DNA of 64,000 nucleotides from Bacteroidota bacterium (GTDB taxonomy: Bacteria; Bacteroidota; Bacteroidia; Bacteroidales; Dysgonomonadaceae): NCBI GenBank assembly GCA_023437305.1, contig JAEZGN010000030.1, forward strand, positions 62,001 through 126,000, read 5' to 3'. A program made the translations under genes and the position numbers. This document shows, piece by piece, positions 34,897 to 44,015 of the stretch. The notes beneath the pieces are model-generated. The model saw only the letters and a list, made by a program, of their open reading frames with translations, searched no databases and was not told the DNA's origin. Each line of letters opens with the position of its first letter. The first letter of the stretch is position 1.

Positions 34897-36894
34897 TTAA
34901 AAATTATAATTAGCTGATACTGTTAAAGATCGTCCTGGCATAGGATAATACTGTACAATTTGGTAATTCTTATTTGCCAGATTAATTAAATTGAGTTGGA
35001 GGCGTAAGCTATTATTCCTTAAGACAAAAGACTTATTTAGTGAAATACTATGATCTGTATATGATTCTATTTCATTTTCGGGTAGGTTCTGATCTAAAGC
35101 ATAACGTTTTCCGGATATAATAACAGTATATGCAACATTTACCCATGGATTCTCCAAACTCACTGATCCTGATCCATAATGGCGTGGAGTGTATGGAATC
35201 TGACCTTTATAATTCTTGCTCTTTTTGTCTGTGACATCTATAACTTTCTGGTAACTATAGTTTCCTGTGACATCTAATGATATTTGAGATGTTAGTGAAG
35301 CATGAAGGCGTGTATTCAAATCTAATCCTGTCATATCAACCTTTCCGTAATTGCGCATTTTAAAAATGTTCATTGTGGGAAAAGGTACGATCTTGTCATC
35401 CACTTTGTTTTTATAGCCATCTAATGATATACTTATAAAGTCGAAAGTTTCAGATATTTTCTTTGTCCAAGTCAGCCCTACATTATATTGAGTGGCATAC
35501 TCCGGTTTCAGATTTATATTTCCCATGCGTATGTAATACATATCGTCGAAAGTTGGTACTCTGAATATCTTCTTATAAGATGCACGAAGTCGTAAATTGG
35601 CTTCTTCGAAAGGTAGGTATGAAATACTTATGGATGGTGTTATTTTTTTCTTGTCTTCAGGTGACTCTCCCGATTGAATGCTTTCGCCAGCATAGGTAGC
35701 CAAAAGGCTTCCAGTCACAGTTAGGTATTTATTAGTAAATTGTGCAGCCAGAGCTGTGAGCGATGAGATTCTCTTTGGCTTGTCCACATCTTCAAAGTTA
35801 CTGTTCAGCCTATTCTGAAATATATCTTCAAACAAACTTATGGACAGATATTTTAGAGGTTTGTATATCATGCCTGCTGATGCATAGTATTCATACTGAG
35901 TGATGCGGTCTTCTTGTTTGTTTTCTGCTGTATTATTGGTTATTGACAGATATTTATAATGGTTGCGACTGAATTTTAATTGTCCTTTTATACTTATTTT
36001 ATCATTAACTCTATTTTTGTAATATAGCTGCGAAAACAAATCCTTGTTCCATACTCTTTCATCATTGTCGTCTCTGTAAAAAATTACAGAACCAGGCAAA
36101 CCTCTTTCCGAATCATAATAATTTACTTTAAATTTCAGCTCGCCGGCTTTGCCCATATTTCCATAGAGGTTTAATTCTGTACGCCAGATATCGACATCAG
36201 AGTTTCTACGCTTACGTTCTTCGGTTTGATCAGCATTTTTAAATGTGAATTTATATCTTCCGTCTGCTCTTTCCCATCCTGTATTTAAAGAGAGAGAGAA
36301 TTTTTTATTCAGTCGTTGTGCATAATAGACTGTAGGGCTGAAGAGCCCATAAGAACCAGTTTTTACTTGTATATTTCCATTATAAGATTTGTTTTTAAAA
36401 ACAGGAGTCGACGTTACTACTTCTAGTAAACCGGCTGATGCATATGATCGTGCAGATTGAAATATATCGTCAGACTGACCAATAGAGAGAGTTATCATCG
36501 TAACATTATCCAACGAAAAACGGCTGATATCAATCTGTCCGGATTGGACATTACTCATCGTAACACCGTCATAACTCACGGCTGTATGTTGTGCCCCCAT
36601 TCCCCTGATTGAAACAGTCTTCATTCCTCCAATGCCGCCATAATCTTTTACAGTAACTCCCGAAAAACGGCGTACAGCATCTGACACAGATAGTATTCCT
36701 ATCCGTTCAATCTCTGTATTATCAATAACCTGAAGTGGAGTTGTAGATCGTGAGACAGATGGCTTGACCTGTGCAGAGATTTCTATCTCTGATAGTTTCT
36801 TTGCATTAAGACTATCATTAATCTGAGCCTGTACATGCATACAGCCTACTACAAATAAAAATATAATGGAGAATAAAAAAGTCCTCATCTTCAC
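34897..36894 (-). CDS. TonB-dependent outer-membrane receptor (BtuB-like)
   Basis: A 665-residue outer-membrane protein. A signal peptide ends near VQAQ. A TonB plug covers about residues 45-160 (PLQVIDNTEIERIGILSVSD, then FSGVTVKDYGGIGGMKTVSIRGMGAQHTAVSYDGV, a very typical plug sequence). A 22-strand barrel ends at the aromatic NYNF terminus. It lacks the N-terminal carboxypeptidase-like domain of SusC receptors, fitting the BtuB/FepA class. Preceded by a cobalamin riboswitch and followed by BtuG- and BtuF-like genes, it is the first gene of a corrinoid-uptake operon. Confidence 0.9.
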   Translation of the reverse strand: MKMRTFLFSIIFLFVVGCMHVQAQINDSLNAKKLSEIEISAQVKPSVSRSTTPLQVIDNTEIERIGILSVSDAVRRFSGVTVKDYGGIGGMKTVSIRGMGAQHTAVSYDGVTMSNVQSGQIDISRFSLDNVTMITLSIGQSDDIFQSARSYASAGLLEVVTSTPVFKNKSYNGNIQVKTGSYGLFSPTVYYAQRLNKKFSLSLNTGWERADGRYKFTFKNADQTEERKRRNSDVDIWRTELNLYGNMGKAGELKFKVNYYDSERGLPGSVIFYRDDNDERVWNKDLFSQLYYKNRVNDKISIKGQLKFSRNHYKYLSITNNTAENKQEDRITQYEYYASAGMIYKPLKYLSISLFEDIFQNRLNSNFEDVDKPKRISSLTALAAQFTNKYLTVTGSLLATYAGESIQSGESPEDKKKITPSISISYLPFEEANLRLRASYKKIFRVPTFDDMYYIRMGNINLKPEYATQYNVGLTWTKKISETFDFISISLDGYKNKVDDKIVPFPTMNIFKMRNYGKVDMTGLDLNTRLHASLTSQISLDVTGNYSYQKVIDVTDKKSKNYKGQIPYTPRHYGSGSVSLENPWVNVAYTVIISGKRYALDQNLPENEIESYTDHSISLNKSFVLRNNSLRLQLNLINLANKNYQIVQYYPMPGRSLTVSANYNF

Positions 36895-36994
36895 AAATTA
36901 TTCAATAAAATGCTTTCGATAAGAACAAAGAAAAGACTATATAATCTTAACACTGTTTCTTAAGCTCTATTCCTCGAAAGCTGTCCGAACTATT

Positions 36995-37149
36995 ACTTTG
37001 CAGGTCTTCTGACTTACTCCAACTTGTACAGCCTTCCCATTTTTAATAACAGTGGCTATCTTGTACAAGCTCTACAGAGCTTACAGCAGCGGGTCTGTTC
37101 AGGATTTTCACCTGATTCCCTTTTAATTCGTTGAAAAACGAAACAAAGT
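36995..37149 (-). ncRNA. Cobalamin (adenosylcobalamin-class) riboswitch
   Basis: On the minus strand the conserved elements appear in order: GGGAATCAGGTGAAAATCC (5' conserved loop), CCCGCTGCTGTAAGC, the GCCACTG box, GGGAAGG, and the 3' box GTCAGAAGACCTGC. The outer P1 helix can form between ACTTTG (37149-37144) and CAAAGT (37000-36995). It lies about 100 bases before the BtuB-like ATG. Ligand binding would turn down expression of the uptake operon; the absence of an obvious terminator suggests translational control. Confidence 0.95.
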
Positions 37150-37153
37150 GCTG

Positions 37154-37161
37154 CAAAGGTA
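37154..37161 (-). promoter_or_regulatory. -7 promoter element upstream of the cobalamin riboswitch
   Basis: TACCTTTG on the minus strand lies just before the first riboswitch helix and predicts a transcript start around 37147-37150, at the start of P1. Confidence 0.6.
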
Positions 37162-37345
37162 AGGATAAATTATATTGAAAGACAAAATATAAATGTTAAT
37201 TTCACAGAGGAACTTTACTCAAAAAATACTATACTATCTTTTATGGCACTATACATGAAGGTATTTCACTATTTTAGTACAGATGATTTTAATTAATATT
37301 TTCAAATCCACATCTAATGTTATATTTATCTTAAAAGAAAACGCT

Positions 37346-37353
37346 TACCTTTG
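37346..37353 (+). promoter_or_regulatory. -7 promoter element of the pseudouridine synthase operon
   Basis: TACCTTTG, 23 bases before the ATG at 37377, matches TAnnTTTG. Confidence 0.55.
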
Positions 37354-37376
37354 TTTCATATTCATATATAAATGAA

Positions 37377-38318
37377 ATGAGGAATACAACCAGAGATAAA
37401 GTATTGCAGGAAATAAAAGTTGACCAACCGGCTCAATTACTGGATTTCCTTGTCCAAAAAGAAGTACGAAAAAGCCGTAACGCGATTAAATCGCTTCTTG
37501 CACATAAACAAATCAAAGTAAACGGAAAACTTATCACTCAATTCGATTTCGAATTGAAGGCAAAAGATAAGGTCTCGGTTATGAAATACGATCAGTCTCG
37601 AAAAGAAAAAAAATTGAAAGGCTTAAAGATTGTATTTGAAGACGACGATTTACTCGTTATCGAAAAAGAAGCAGGATTTTTATCTGTAGCTACAGATAAG
37701 GAAAAATCGCGCACTGTATACAATTCTCTGAATGAATACGTAAAGAAAAAAGATAAAAAAGCACGTGTTTATGTTCTACATCGTCTCGACAGAGAAGTCT
37801 CGGGACTTATGATCTTTGCTAAAGATATGGAACTACAGGATATTTTCCAGAAAAACTGGGACAACCTTGTGCCTAAGTATTCATACATGGCAATTGTAGA
37901 AGGACGCCCAAACCCTAAAAATGGTACTGTAACATCGTGGCTTACCGAGAACAAGAACTTTGTCATGATGTCATCCCTTAGCGACAACGGAGGGCTGAGA
38001 TCTGTCACTCATTACAAGACTCAAAAATCGAAAGGCGGTTATTCATTATTGGATTTTGACCTTGAAACACGGCGCAAGAATCAAGTAAGAGTACATATGC
38101 AACAGATCGGACACCCGATTGTTGGCGATAAAAAATATGGTGCTTCGAATAATCCGATCAAAAGAATTGCCCTTCATGCCGGGGGACTAATTTTGAAACA
38201 TCCAAGAACAGGAGAATTGCTTGAATTTAAAGCCGGCATCCCTAAAGCAATGCAAATACTAATATCCGACACACAAAAAGAAAGAAAGGATAAGCCGGAA
38301 AAAGAGGAATCAATTTAA
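37377..38318 (+). CDS. RluA family pseudouridine synthase with S4 domain
   Basis: A 313-residue cytoplasmic enzyme that isomerises specific uridines in rRNA or tRNA to pseudouridine. An S4-like RNA-binding domain covers about residues 18-75 (LLDFLVQKEVRKSRNAIKSLLAHKQIKVNGKL). The catalytic domain opens with VIEKEAGFLSVATD and contains HRLDREVSG, with catalytic Asp138. The usual HRLDRDTSG is slightly altered (Glu-Val for Asp-Thr), a common change within the RluD/RluA group. The LDFDLETRRKNQVRVHMQQIGHPIVGDKKYG block completes the family pattern. It leads a three-gene transcript with the XRE-cupin gene 12 bases downstream. Exact target uridine is unknown. Confidence 0.92.
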   Translation: MRNTTRDKVLQEIKVDQPAQLLDFLVQKEVRKSRNAIKSLLAHKQIKVNGKLITQFDFELKAKDKVSVMKYDQSRKEKKLKGLKIVFEDDDLLVIEKEAGFLSVATDKEKSRTVYNSLNEYVKKKDKKARVYVLHRLDREVSGLMIFAKDMELQDIFQKNWDNLVPKYSYMAIVEGRPNPKNGTVTSWLTENKNFVMMSSLSDNGGLRSVTHYKTQKSKGGYSLLDFDLETRRKNQVRVHMQQIGHPIVGDKKYGASNNPIKRIALHAGGLILKHPRTGELLEFKAGIPKAMQILISDTQKERKDKPEKEESI

Positions 38319-38330
38319 TACATTATAGGT

Positions 38331-38885
38331 ATGAATGAAGATATTAAGCAGATAGGTCAGCGTCTGAAAGGTCTCCGTGAGGCTTTGGATATGACGCCCG
38401 AAGAGTTCGCTTTATCATGTGGTATCGATCCTGTAGTATACCTCGAATATGAAGAAGGGAAAAAAGATTTGACTATCAGTACACTGAAAAACATTGCGTC
38501 GAAACACAATATAGATGTTTCTGTACTGATGTTTGCCGACGAACCTCGCATGAGCAGCTATTTTCTGACGCGTAAGGGTAAAGGTCTGGCTGTAAATCGT
38601 GTTACAGATTACAGTTATCAGACGTTAGCCGGTGGATTTAACAATCGAAAAGCGGATGTATTTGAAGTTACAGTAGAACCCAAACAAGATAGTGTAAGAA
38701 TACATCATAGCACACATACCGGACAAGAGTTTAACCTTATCCTTGAAGGACGGATGCTTTTACAAATAAATGGGAAAGATTTGATATTGGAAGAGGGAGA
38801 TAGCATCTACTTCGACTCAAGCTTGCCCCATGGGATGAAAGCTCTGGACAAAAAAAGAGTGAAGTTTATTGCTGTTGTGCTGTAA
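38331..38885 (+). CDS. XRE family regulator with C-terminal cupin domain
   Basis: A 184-residue DNA-binding protein. Residues about 5-60 are a Cro/CI-type helix-turn-helix (IGQRLKGLREALDMTPEEFALSCGIDPVVYLEYEEGKKDLTISTLK). Residues about 105-180 are a cupin (HTGQEFNLILEGRMLLQIN, GDSIYFDSSLPHGMKAL) that may bind a small ligand or metal. This architecture is typical of regulators of amino acid, polyamine or acyl-CoA metabolism. It lies 42 bases before an AMP-forming acyl-CoA synthetase gene, its likely target, and 12 bases after the pseudouridine synthase gene. Confidence 0.92.
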   Translation: MNEDIKQIGQRLKGLREALDMTPEEFALSCGIDPVVYLEYEEGKKDLTISTLKNIASKHNIDVSVLMFADEPRMSSYFLTRKGKGLAVNRVTDYSYQTLAGGFNNRKADVFEVTVEPKQDSVRIHHSTHTGQEFNLILEGRMLLQINGKDLILEEGDSIYFDSSLPHGMKALDKKRVKFIAVVL

Positions 38886-38927
38886 GCTGGTATTTTCATT
38901 TACTAAAAGATTAATCACCATTATATA

Positions 38928-40583
38928 ATGTTGGAAAAATTTGTAAAACAAATTCATTTTACTTCAACTGAAGATTTTGCAAAGCATTATCACGTTGAGA
39001 TTCCTGATAATTTTAATTTTGGATATGATGTAGTTGATGAATGGGCAAGAATAAACCCTACAAAAAGAGCTATTTGTTGGGGAAATGACCAGGGAGAACA
39101 CATCGATTTTACATTTGCAGAGATCAAAGAACAGAGCGACCGTACAGCTTCATATTTTCAGTCGTTGGGTATAGGACGTGGGGATATGGTCATGCTTATC
39201 ATGAAAAGACGCTATGAATTTTGGTTTGCAGTTATAGCTCTACACAAAATAGGAGCAGTTGCAATTCCGGCAACTCATCTATTGACAAAAAAAGACATTG
39301 TTTATCGTAATAATGCCGCAAGTATAAAGGCAATTCTAAGTGTAAATGACGAAACAGTCATAAATCATATAAATGAAGCAATGGCGGAGTCGCCAACAGT
39401 GAAGTGCCTTATTGCATGTGGCGAAACTATACCTTCGGGATGGAACGATTTCCATAAAGGAATAAAGGAAGCAAAACCATTTGTGCGTCCCGATCATGTA
39501 AATACCAATGATGATATTTCTCTGTTGTATTTTACTTCAGGTACAACAGGTGAACCGAAAATGGTTATTCATAACTTTGCTTACCCTTTAGGTCATATTG
39601 TAACGGCTAAATATTGGCACAACTTGCACGAAAATAGCCTACATCTTACAGTTGCCGACACGGGATGGGCAAAAGCTGTGTGGGGAAAACTCTACGGACA
39701 GTGGATAGCCGGTGCGGCAGTAATGGTATTTGATCATGAAAAGTTTACCCCTCAACTGGTATTACACCTTATAGAGAAACACAAAATCACTTCTTTTTGT
39801 GCACCACCGACAGTATTTCGCTTTATGATTCGCGAAGACCTGTCTCACTATAACTTATCATCGTTGGAGTATGCCACTACAGCAGGAGAAGCTCTTAACC
39901 CATCTGTTTTCGAGGCATTCTATAAAGGAACAGGAATAAAGATGATGGAGGCTTTCGGACAGACTGAAACAACTCCTACTATTGTTACTTTCCCGTGGAT
40001 GGAACCAAAACCCGGAGCAATGGGTGTACCCAATCCGGCGTATGATATAGACTTGATAGCAGCAGACGGTCGCTCGGTAGAAGACGGCGAAGTAGGAGAA
40101 GTTGTTATTAAGACAGACAAGTGGAAACCGCTAGGTCTATTTATGGGCTATTATCGTGACGAAGCACTAACCAATGAGGTATACCATGACAATGTTTACC
40201 ATACCGGAGACATGGCTTGGCGCGATGAAGATGGCTATTATTGGTTTGTGGGACGTATAGACGATGTTATCAAAAGTTCGGGATACCGCATCGGACCTTT
40301 TGAGGTAGAAAGCGCATTGATGACTCACCCCGCTGTTGTAGAATGTGCTATTACCGGAGTACCGGACGAGATCCGTGGGCAGGTAGTAAAAGCAACTATT
40401 GTATTGTCTATGGACTATAAAAACAAAGCCAATGACCACCTGAAACGTGAGATACAAGACCATGTAAAAAAAGTAACGGCCCCTTACAAATACCCTCGCA
40501 TCATCGAGTTTGTTGATGAACTGCCTAAAACAATTAGTGGAAAGATCAAACGGGCGGAAATAAGAAAACAGGAAGAAAATTAA
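38928..40583 (+). CDS. AMP-forming acyl-CoA synthetase (medium-chain/acetyl-CoA synthetase-like)
   Basis: A 551-residue cytoplasmic adenylate-forming enzyme. The P-loop YFTSGTTGEPKMV starts at residue 201. TVADTGWAKAVWGKLYGQWIAGA, AFGQTETTPTIVTFPW and the hinge GDMAWRDEDGYYWFVGRIDDVIKSSGYRIGPFEVES follow, and the C-terminal catalytic lysine lies in PKTISGKIKR. These features place it with medium-chain acyl-CoA or acetyl-CoA-synthetase-like ligases rather than the longer long-chain enzyme at 5784. Bacteroidota often carry this gene next to an XRE-cupin regulator, as here. The acid substrate is not determined by sequence. Confidence 0.92.
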   Translation: MLEKFVKQIHFTSTEDFAKHYHVEIPDNFNFGYDVVDEWARINPTKRAICWGNDQGEHIDFTFAEIKEQSDRTASYFQSLGIGRGDMVMLIMKRRYEFWFAVIALHKIGAVAIPATHLLTKKDIVYRNNAASIKAILSVNDETVINHINEAMAESPTVKCLIACGETIPSGWNDFHKGIKEAKPFVRPDHVNTNDDISLLYFTSGTTGEPKMVIHNFAYPLGHIVTAKYWHNLHENSLHLTVADTGWAKAVWGKLYGQWIAGAAVMVFDHEKFTPQLVLHLIEKHKITSFCAPPTVFRFMIREDLSHYNLSSLEYATTAGEALNPSVFEAFYKGTGIKMMEAFGQTETTPTIVTFPWMEPKPGAMGVPNPAYDIDLIAADGRSVEDGEVGEVVIKTDKWKPLGLFMGYYRDEALTNEVYHDNVYHTGDMAWRDEDGYYWFVGRIDDVIKSSGYRIGPFEVESALMTHPAVVECAITGVPDEIRGQVVKATIVLSMDYKNKANDHLKREIQDHVKKVTAPYKYPRIIEFVDELPKTISGKIKRAEIRKQEEN

Positions 40584-40705
40584 TAATACATAGATGCAAG
40601 AACATGTTTATTGGCATAGAGTATAAAATTATTATCTGCCGATTTGCATATTTGCTTAATCTCTAATTTCTTTATATTTATTATGATTTGTAAAGAATAA
40701 AAGAT

Positions 40706-40713
40706 TATATTTG
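40706..40713 (+). promoter_or_regulatory. -7 promoter element of secDF
   Basis: TATATTTG, about 135 bases before the secDF ATG, matches TAnnTTTG. It predicts a leader of about 128 bases. Confidence 0.5.
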
Positions 40714-40743
40714 CACGCCTAAAAGTGTGCATATATCTCCATT

Positions 40744-40772
40744 AGGCCTCATTTTATGTAAAAGAGGTGCCT
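40744..40772 (+). promoter_or_regulatory. Hairpin in the secDF leader
   Basis: AGGCCTC (40744-40750) can pair with GAG (40764-40766) and GCCT (40769-40772), leaving a 2-base bulge. The loop can add TTTTA/TAAAA pairs. It lies in the untranslated leader about 75 bases before the ATG and has no T-run, so it is not a simple terminator. Confidence 0.35.
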
Positions 40773-40847
40773 GAGATGTATGTGTATTTTATTAATTTTG
40801 AAGAAAATAGAAATAATATAATTAAATAACAAAAAGTAAAATCCAAA

Positions 40848-43832
40848 ATGCAAAACAAAGGCTTTGTAATTACTTTTGCAATACTCCTAACATTAGTTTG
40901 TTTGTTTTACTTGTCTTTTACATTTGTAACAAGAAGTTACGATAAGAAAGCGGAAGAATACGCAGCTGCATACGCTACGGAGCATGCAAAAGGCGATCAA
41001 CTACTCTATGATGAGTTGTATAATAAGCAATATACTTTCTACTTAGACTCGATGTCTACTGAGAAAGTTTGGCCTAAAGGTATCCTTGGCATTGGAGATA
41101 GCATCGGCTATACTCTGAAAGAATGCCGTGAGAAAGAAATTGGCCTCGGACTAGACCTTAAAGGAGGTATGAGTGTTATTGTGGAAGTAGATGCTGCCGC
41201 AGTACTTCGTTCACTTGGAGATCCGGACAATGAGGCGTTTCAGACAGCTTTAGGACAGGCTTCGGACGAAAACAGAAAAGGAAGTAACCGAGACTATATC
41301 ACTATTTTTGTTGATAAATTCAAAGCTAATAACGGTAACAACAAATTAGCATCGGTATTCAGCACAAAACTGAGAGATCAGGTATCTCCTACCGATGATG
41401 ACAATAAAGTCGTAGCTGTTTTAAGAACAGAATTGCAAAGCGTTGCTGATAACTCATTCAATGTTTTGCGTACTCGTATCGACCGTTTCGGTGTAGTTGC
41501 TCCAAACATTCAGAAACTAGACCGTGCAGAACGTATCTTGATCGAATTACCGGGAGTAAAAGAACCTGAACGTGTGAAGAAACTATTGCAAGGTAGTGCA
41601 AACCTTGAGTTTTGGAAAACATACAACCTACAAGAAATCCAAAACTATATCGAGTTGATGGATCAACGTTCGAAAGAGGTTTTGGCTGCAAATGGTTCTG
41701 AACCTGTAGCTACAGATTCTCTAGCTGCTGCAACTAATGATTCAATCAAAGTAGAAAGCATCGATGATCTAGGATTTACAAAATCTCTTCGTTCATACTT
41801 TACGACCTTTGCAGGTGGATCCATTGTGGGTTTTGTGAATAAAACAGATACAGCAGCCGTAAATAAAATCTTACACAGATATCAAGATTTATACCCTGGC
41901 GATTTGACATTTGCTTGGGGCTTTAAGGCTGAAGATCAAAAAGAAACACAATTTGCTCTATATTCACTTCGTGGTGATGGTATCAAAAAAGGACCGGCTC
42001 TTGACGGAGATGTTGTTATCTCGGCTAAGGCAGATCAATCTCAACACGGTTCTGCATGGGAAGTAGATATGCAGATGAATACTACAGGAGCACAACGTTG
42101 GGCTACTATCACAGGAGCTGAGCAAGGAAGAAGCATCGCTATCGTTCTTGACGGTTCTGTATATTCTGCACCAAACGTTCAAAACAAAATTGAAGGTGGT
42201 CGCTCTCAGATCACAGGGCGTTTTACTGTAGATGATGCAAAAGACTTAGAAAACGTTCTTAAGTCTGGTAAAATGAAAGCAGGTGTACATATCGTACAAG
42301 AAGATATTGTTGGTCCGTCTCTTGGTCAGGAAGCTATCAGCTCGGGTATATTCTCGTTTTTCCTAGCCTTGGTTTTACTGATGATCTATATATGCGTTAT
42401 CTACGGATTGATCCCTGGATTAATAGCAAACTCTGCCTTAATCGTCAACTTGTTCTTTACAGTTGGTATCCTAGCTGCTTTCGGAGCAGTGATGACATTA
42501 CCTGGTATAACAGGGCTTGTGTTGGCTTTAGCACTTGCAGTGGATGCTAACGTGTTGATCTATGAGCGTACGAGAGAAGAATTAAGAGCCGGTAAAAACG
42601 TGAAAGTTGCGGTAATAGACGGTTACAGACATGCATTTTCTGCTATCTTCGACGGTCACGCATCCCAAGTAATTACAGCTATCATTCTTGCATACTTCGG
42701 AACAGGTCCGATACAAGGATTTGCTACAACATTGATAATTGGTATCGTTGCATCGTTCCTAACTTCAGTTTTCCTTACTCGTATATTCTATGAATATATG
42801 TTTGAAAAAGGTAAATTCAGAAACCTTACATTCTCTACAACTTTATCTAAGAAACTATTTTTGAATACAAAAATTAATTTCTTAGGAATGACCAAAAAAG
42901 TTGTGATCTTCTCTGCTATAATTTTGGTATCAGGTTTAGCGTCATTATTCATTAATGGACTGAATGGTGGTATCGACTTTACAGGTGGACGTAACTATTT
43001 GATCCGTTTCGACAAGAATGTAAATGCTGATGACATAGAAAAATTATTAGTTCCCGAATTTCAGGGTTCTACAGTTCTTGTATTGTCAAGTGGTTCTGCA
43101 AGCCAATCCTCTACTACAAGCCAAGTGCGTGTAACTACAAACTACAAAGTAGAAGAAGCTACAGATGCTGTAGAAACAGAGATCAGAACTAAAATGACCA
43201 GTGCATTGAAAGAATATCTGGCACCAAATACAACAATCGACAACTATATACAAAGTTCTCAACGTGTAGGACCAAGTGTTGCTGACGACTTGAAGACCGC
43301 TGCAACAATCGCAGTTGTAATTGCTGTAATATGTATGGCTGTTTATATTCTTATCCGTTTCCGTGATATCGCATTCTCGGCAGGAACATTTGTTGCTGTG
43401 GCCCATGATGCAGTACTGGTTATTTTCTTATATTCATTACTATACAAGATAATGCCATTCTCGATGGAAATAGACCAATCGTTTATAGCTGCGGTATTGA
43501 CGGTAGTAGGTTACTCTATCAATGACAAGGTTGTGATCTTTGACCGTATCCGTGAAATCAGAAACATGTATCCTAAACGCAATATAACAGAAACAATTAA
43601 TGAGGCTCTGAACTCAACATTAGGACGTACAATGAATACAGCATTAAGCTCTATGTTGGTTGTATTCTGTATTTTCTTATTAGGTGGTGATACTATCAGA
43701 AGCTTCACATTTGCGATCTTCATCGGTATTATTATCGGTACATATTCTTCTGTATTTATTGCTACTCCAATTGCATGGGGTATCTTCAAGAAAGAAGAAA
43801 AGAATAAGGATAAAGCAATTGAAGCGAAATAA
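40848..43832 (+). CDS. secDF: Protein translocase subunit SecDF (fused)
   Basis: A 994-residue inner-membrane protein that uses the proton gradient to pull exported proteins through SecYEG. It is a natural SecD-SecF fusion, common in Bacteroidota. SecD has a first transmembrane helix, a large periplasmic P1 domain (LDLKGGMSVIVEVDAAA start), and helices with GLVLALALAVDANVLIYERTREELRAG. SecF begins near residue 680, with NGLNGGIDFTGGRNYLIRF and VVGYSINDKVVIFDRIREI. Key membrane carboxylates (Asp in VDANVLIYER and in INDKVVIFDR) are intact. Codon use shows no sign of transfer. It is transcribed alone with a long leader. Confidence 0.97.
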   Translation: MQNKGFVITFAILLTLVCLFYLSFTFVTRSYDKKAEEYAAAYATEHAKGDQLLYDELYNKQYTFYLDSMSTEKVWPKGILGIGDSIGYTLKECREKEIGLGLDLKGGMSVIVEVDAAAVLRSLGDPDNEAFQTALGQASDENRKGSNRDYITIFVDKFKANNGNNKLASVFSTKLRDQVSPTDDDNKVVAVLRTELQSVADNSFNVLRTRIDRFGVVAPNIQKLDRAERILIELPGVKEPERVKKLLQGSANLEFWKTYNLQEIQNYIELMDQRSKEVLAANGSEPVATDSLAAATNDSIKVESIDDLGFTKSLRSYFTTFAGGSIVGFVNKTDTAAVNKILHRYQDLYPGDLTFAWGFKAEDQKETQFALYSLRGDGIKKGPALDGDVVISAKADQSQHGSAWEVDMQMNTTGAQRWATITGAEQGRSIAIVLDGSVYSAPNVQNKIEGGRSQITGRFTVDDAKDLENVLKSGKMKAGVHIVQEDIVGPSLGQEAISSGIFSFFLALVLLMIYICVIYGLIPGLIANSALIVNLFFTVGILAAFGAVMTLPGITGLVLALALAVDANVLIYERTREELRAGKNVKVAVIDGYRHAFSAIFDGHASQVITAIILAYFGTGPIQGFATTLIIGIVASFLTSVFLTRIFYEYMFEKGKFRNLTFSTTLSKKLFLNTKINFLGMTKKVVIFSAIILVSGLASLFINGLNGGIDFTGGRNYLIRFDKNVNADDIEKLLVPEFQGSTVLVLSSGSASQSSTTSQVRVTTNYKVEEATDAVETEIRTKMTSALKEYLAPNTTIDNYIQSSQRVGPSVADDLKTAATIAVVIAVICMAVYILIRFRDIAFSAGTFVAVAHDAVLVIFLYSLLYKIMPFSMEIDQSFIAAVLTVVGYSINDKVVIFDRIREIRNMYPKRNITETINEALNSTLGRTMNTALSSMLVVFCIFLLGGDTIRSFTFAIFIGIIIGTYSSVFIATPIAWGIFKKEEKNKDKAIEAK

Positions 43833-43856
43833 AACTAAATAAATTGTCTTTTCGAT

Positions 43857-43898
43857 ATAGAGGCTGATTAAACGATGTAATCAGCCTCTATTTTTTTG
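43857..43898 (+). terminator. Rho-independent terminator of secDF
   Basis: A 14-bp perfect inverted repeat (43857-43870 with 43878-43891) is followed by seven T residues, 25 bases after the secDF stop. Confidence 0.9.
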
Positions 43899-43950
43899 TA
43901 GAAACTTAAAGAATATGTCTTTAAACGTTCAGAATGATTATCGATAAAAA

Positions 43951-43979
43951 AATCCTTTCATAGTGAGTATGAAAGGATT
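43951..43979 (-). terminator. Rho-independent terminator of dnaB
   Basis: A 12-bp perfect inverted repeat (43951-43962 with 43968-43979) has a 5-base loop. On the minus strand it is followed by a run of seven T, 37 bases past the dnaB stop. Confidence 0.88.
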
Positions 43980-44015
43980 CTTCTTATATATCGTATGATA
44001 TGTTTTTTGTACAGA

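Larger units (their letters stand above)
36895..37376. other. Divergent region holding the cobalamin riboswitch and two promoters
   Basis: This 482-base gap contains the riboswitch (36995-37149), its -7 element (37154-37161), and the plus-strand -7 element of the pseudouridine synthase operon (37346-37353). About 100 bases between riboswitch and receptor ATG form the expression platform, where no strong terminator hairpin with a T-run was seen. The rest looks empty. Confidence 0.7.
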
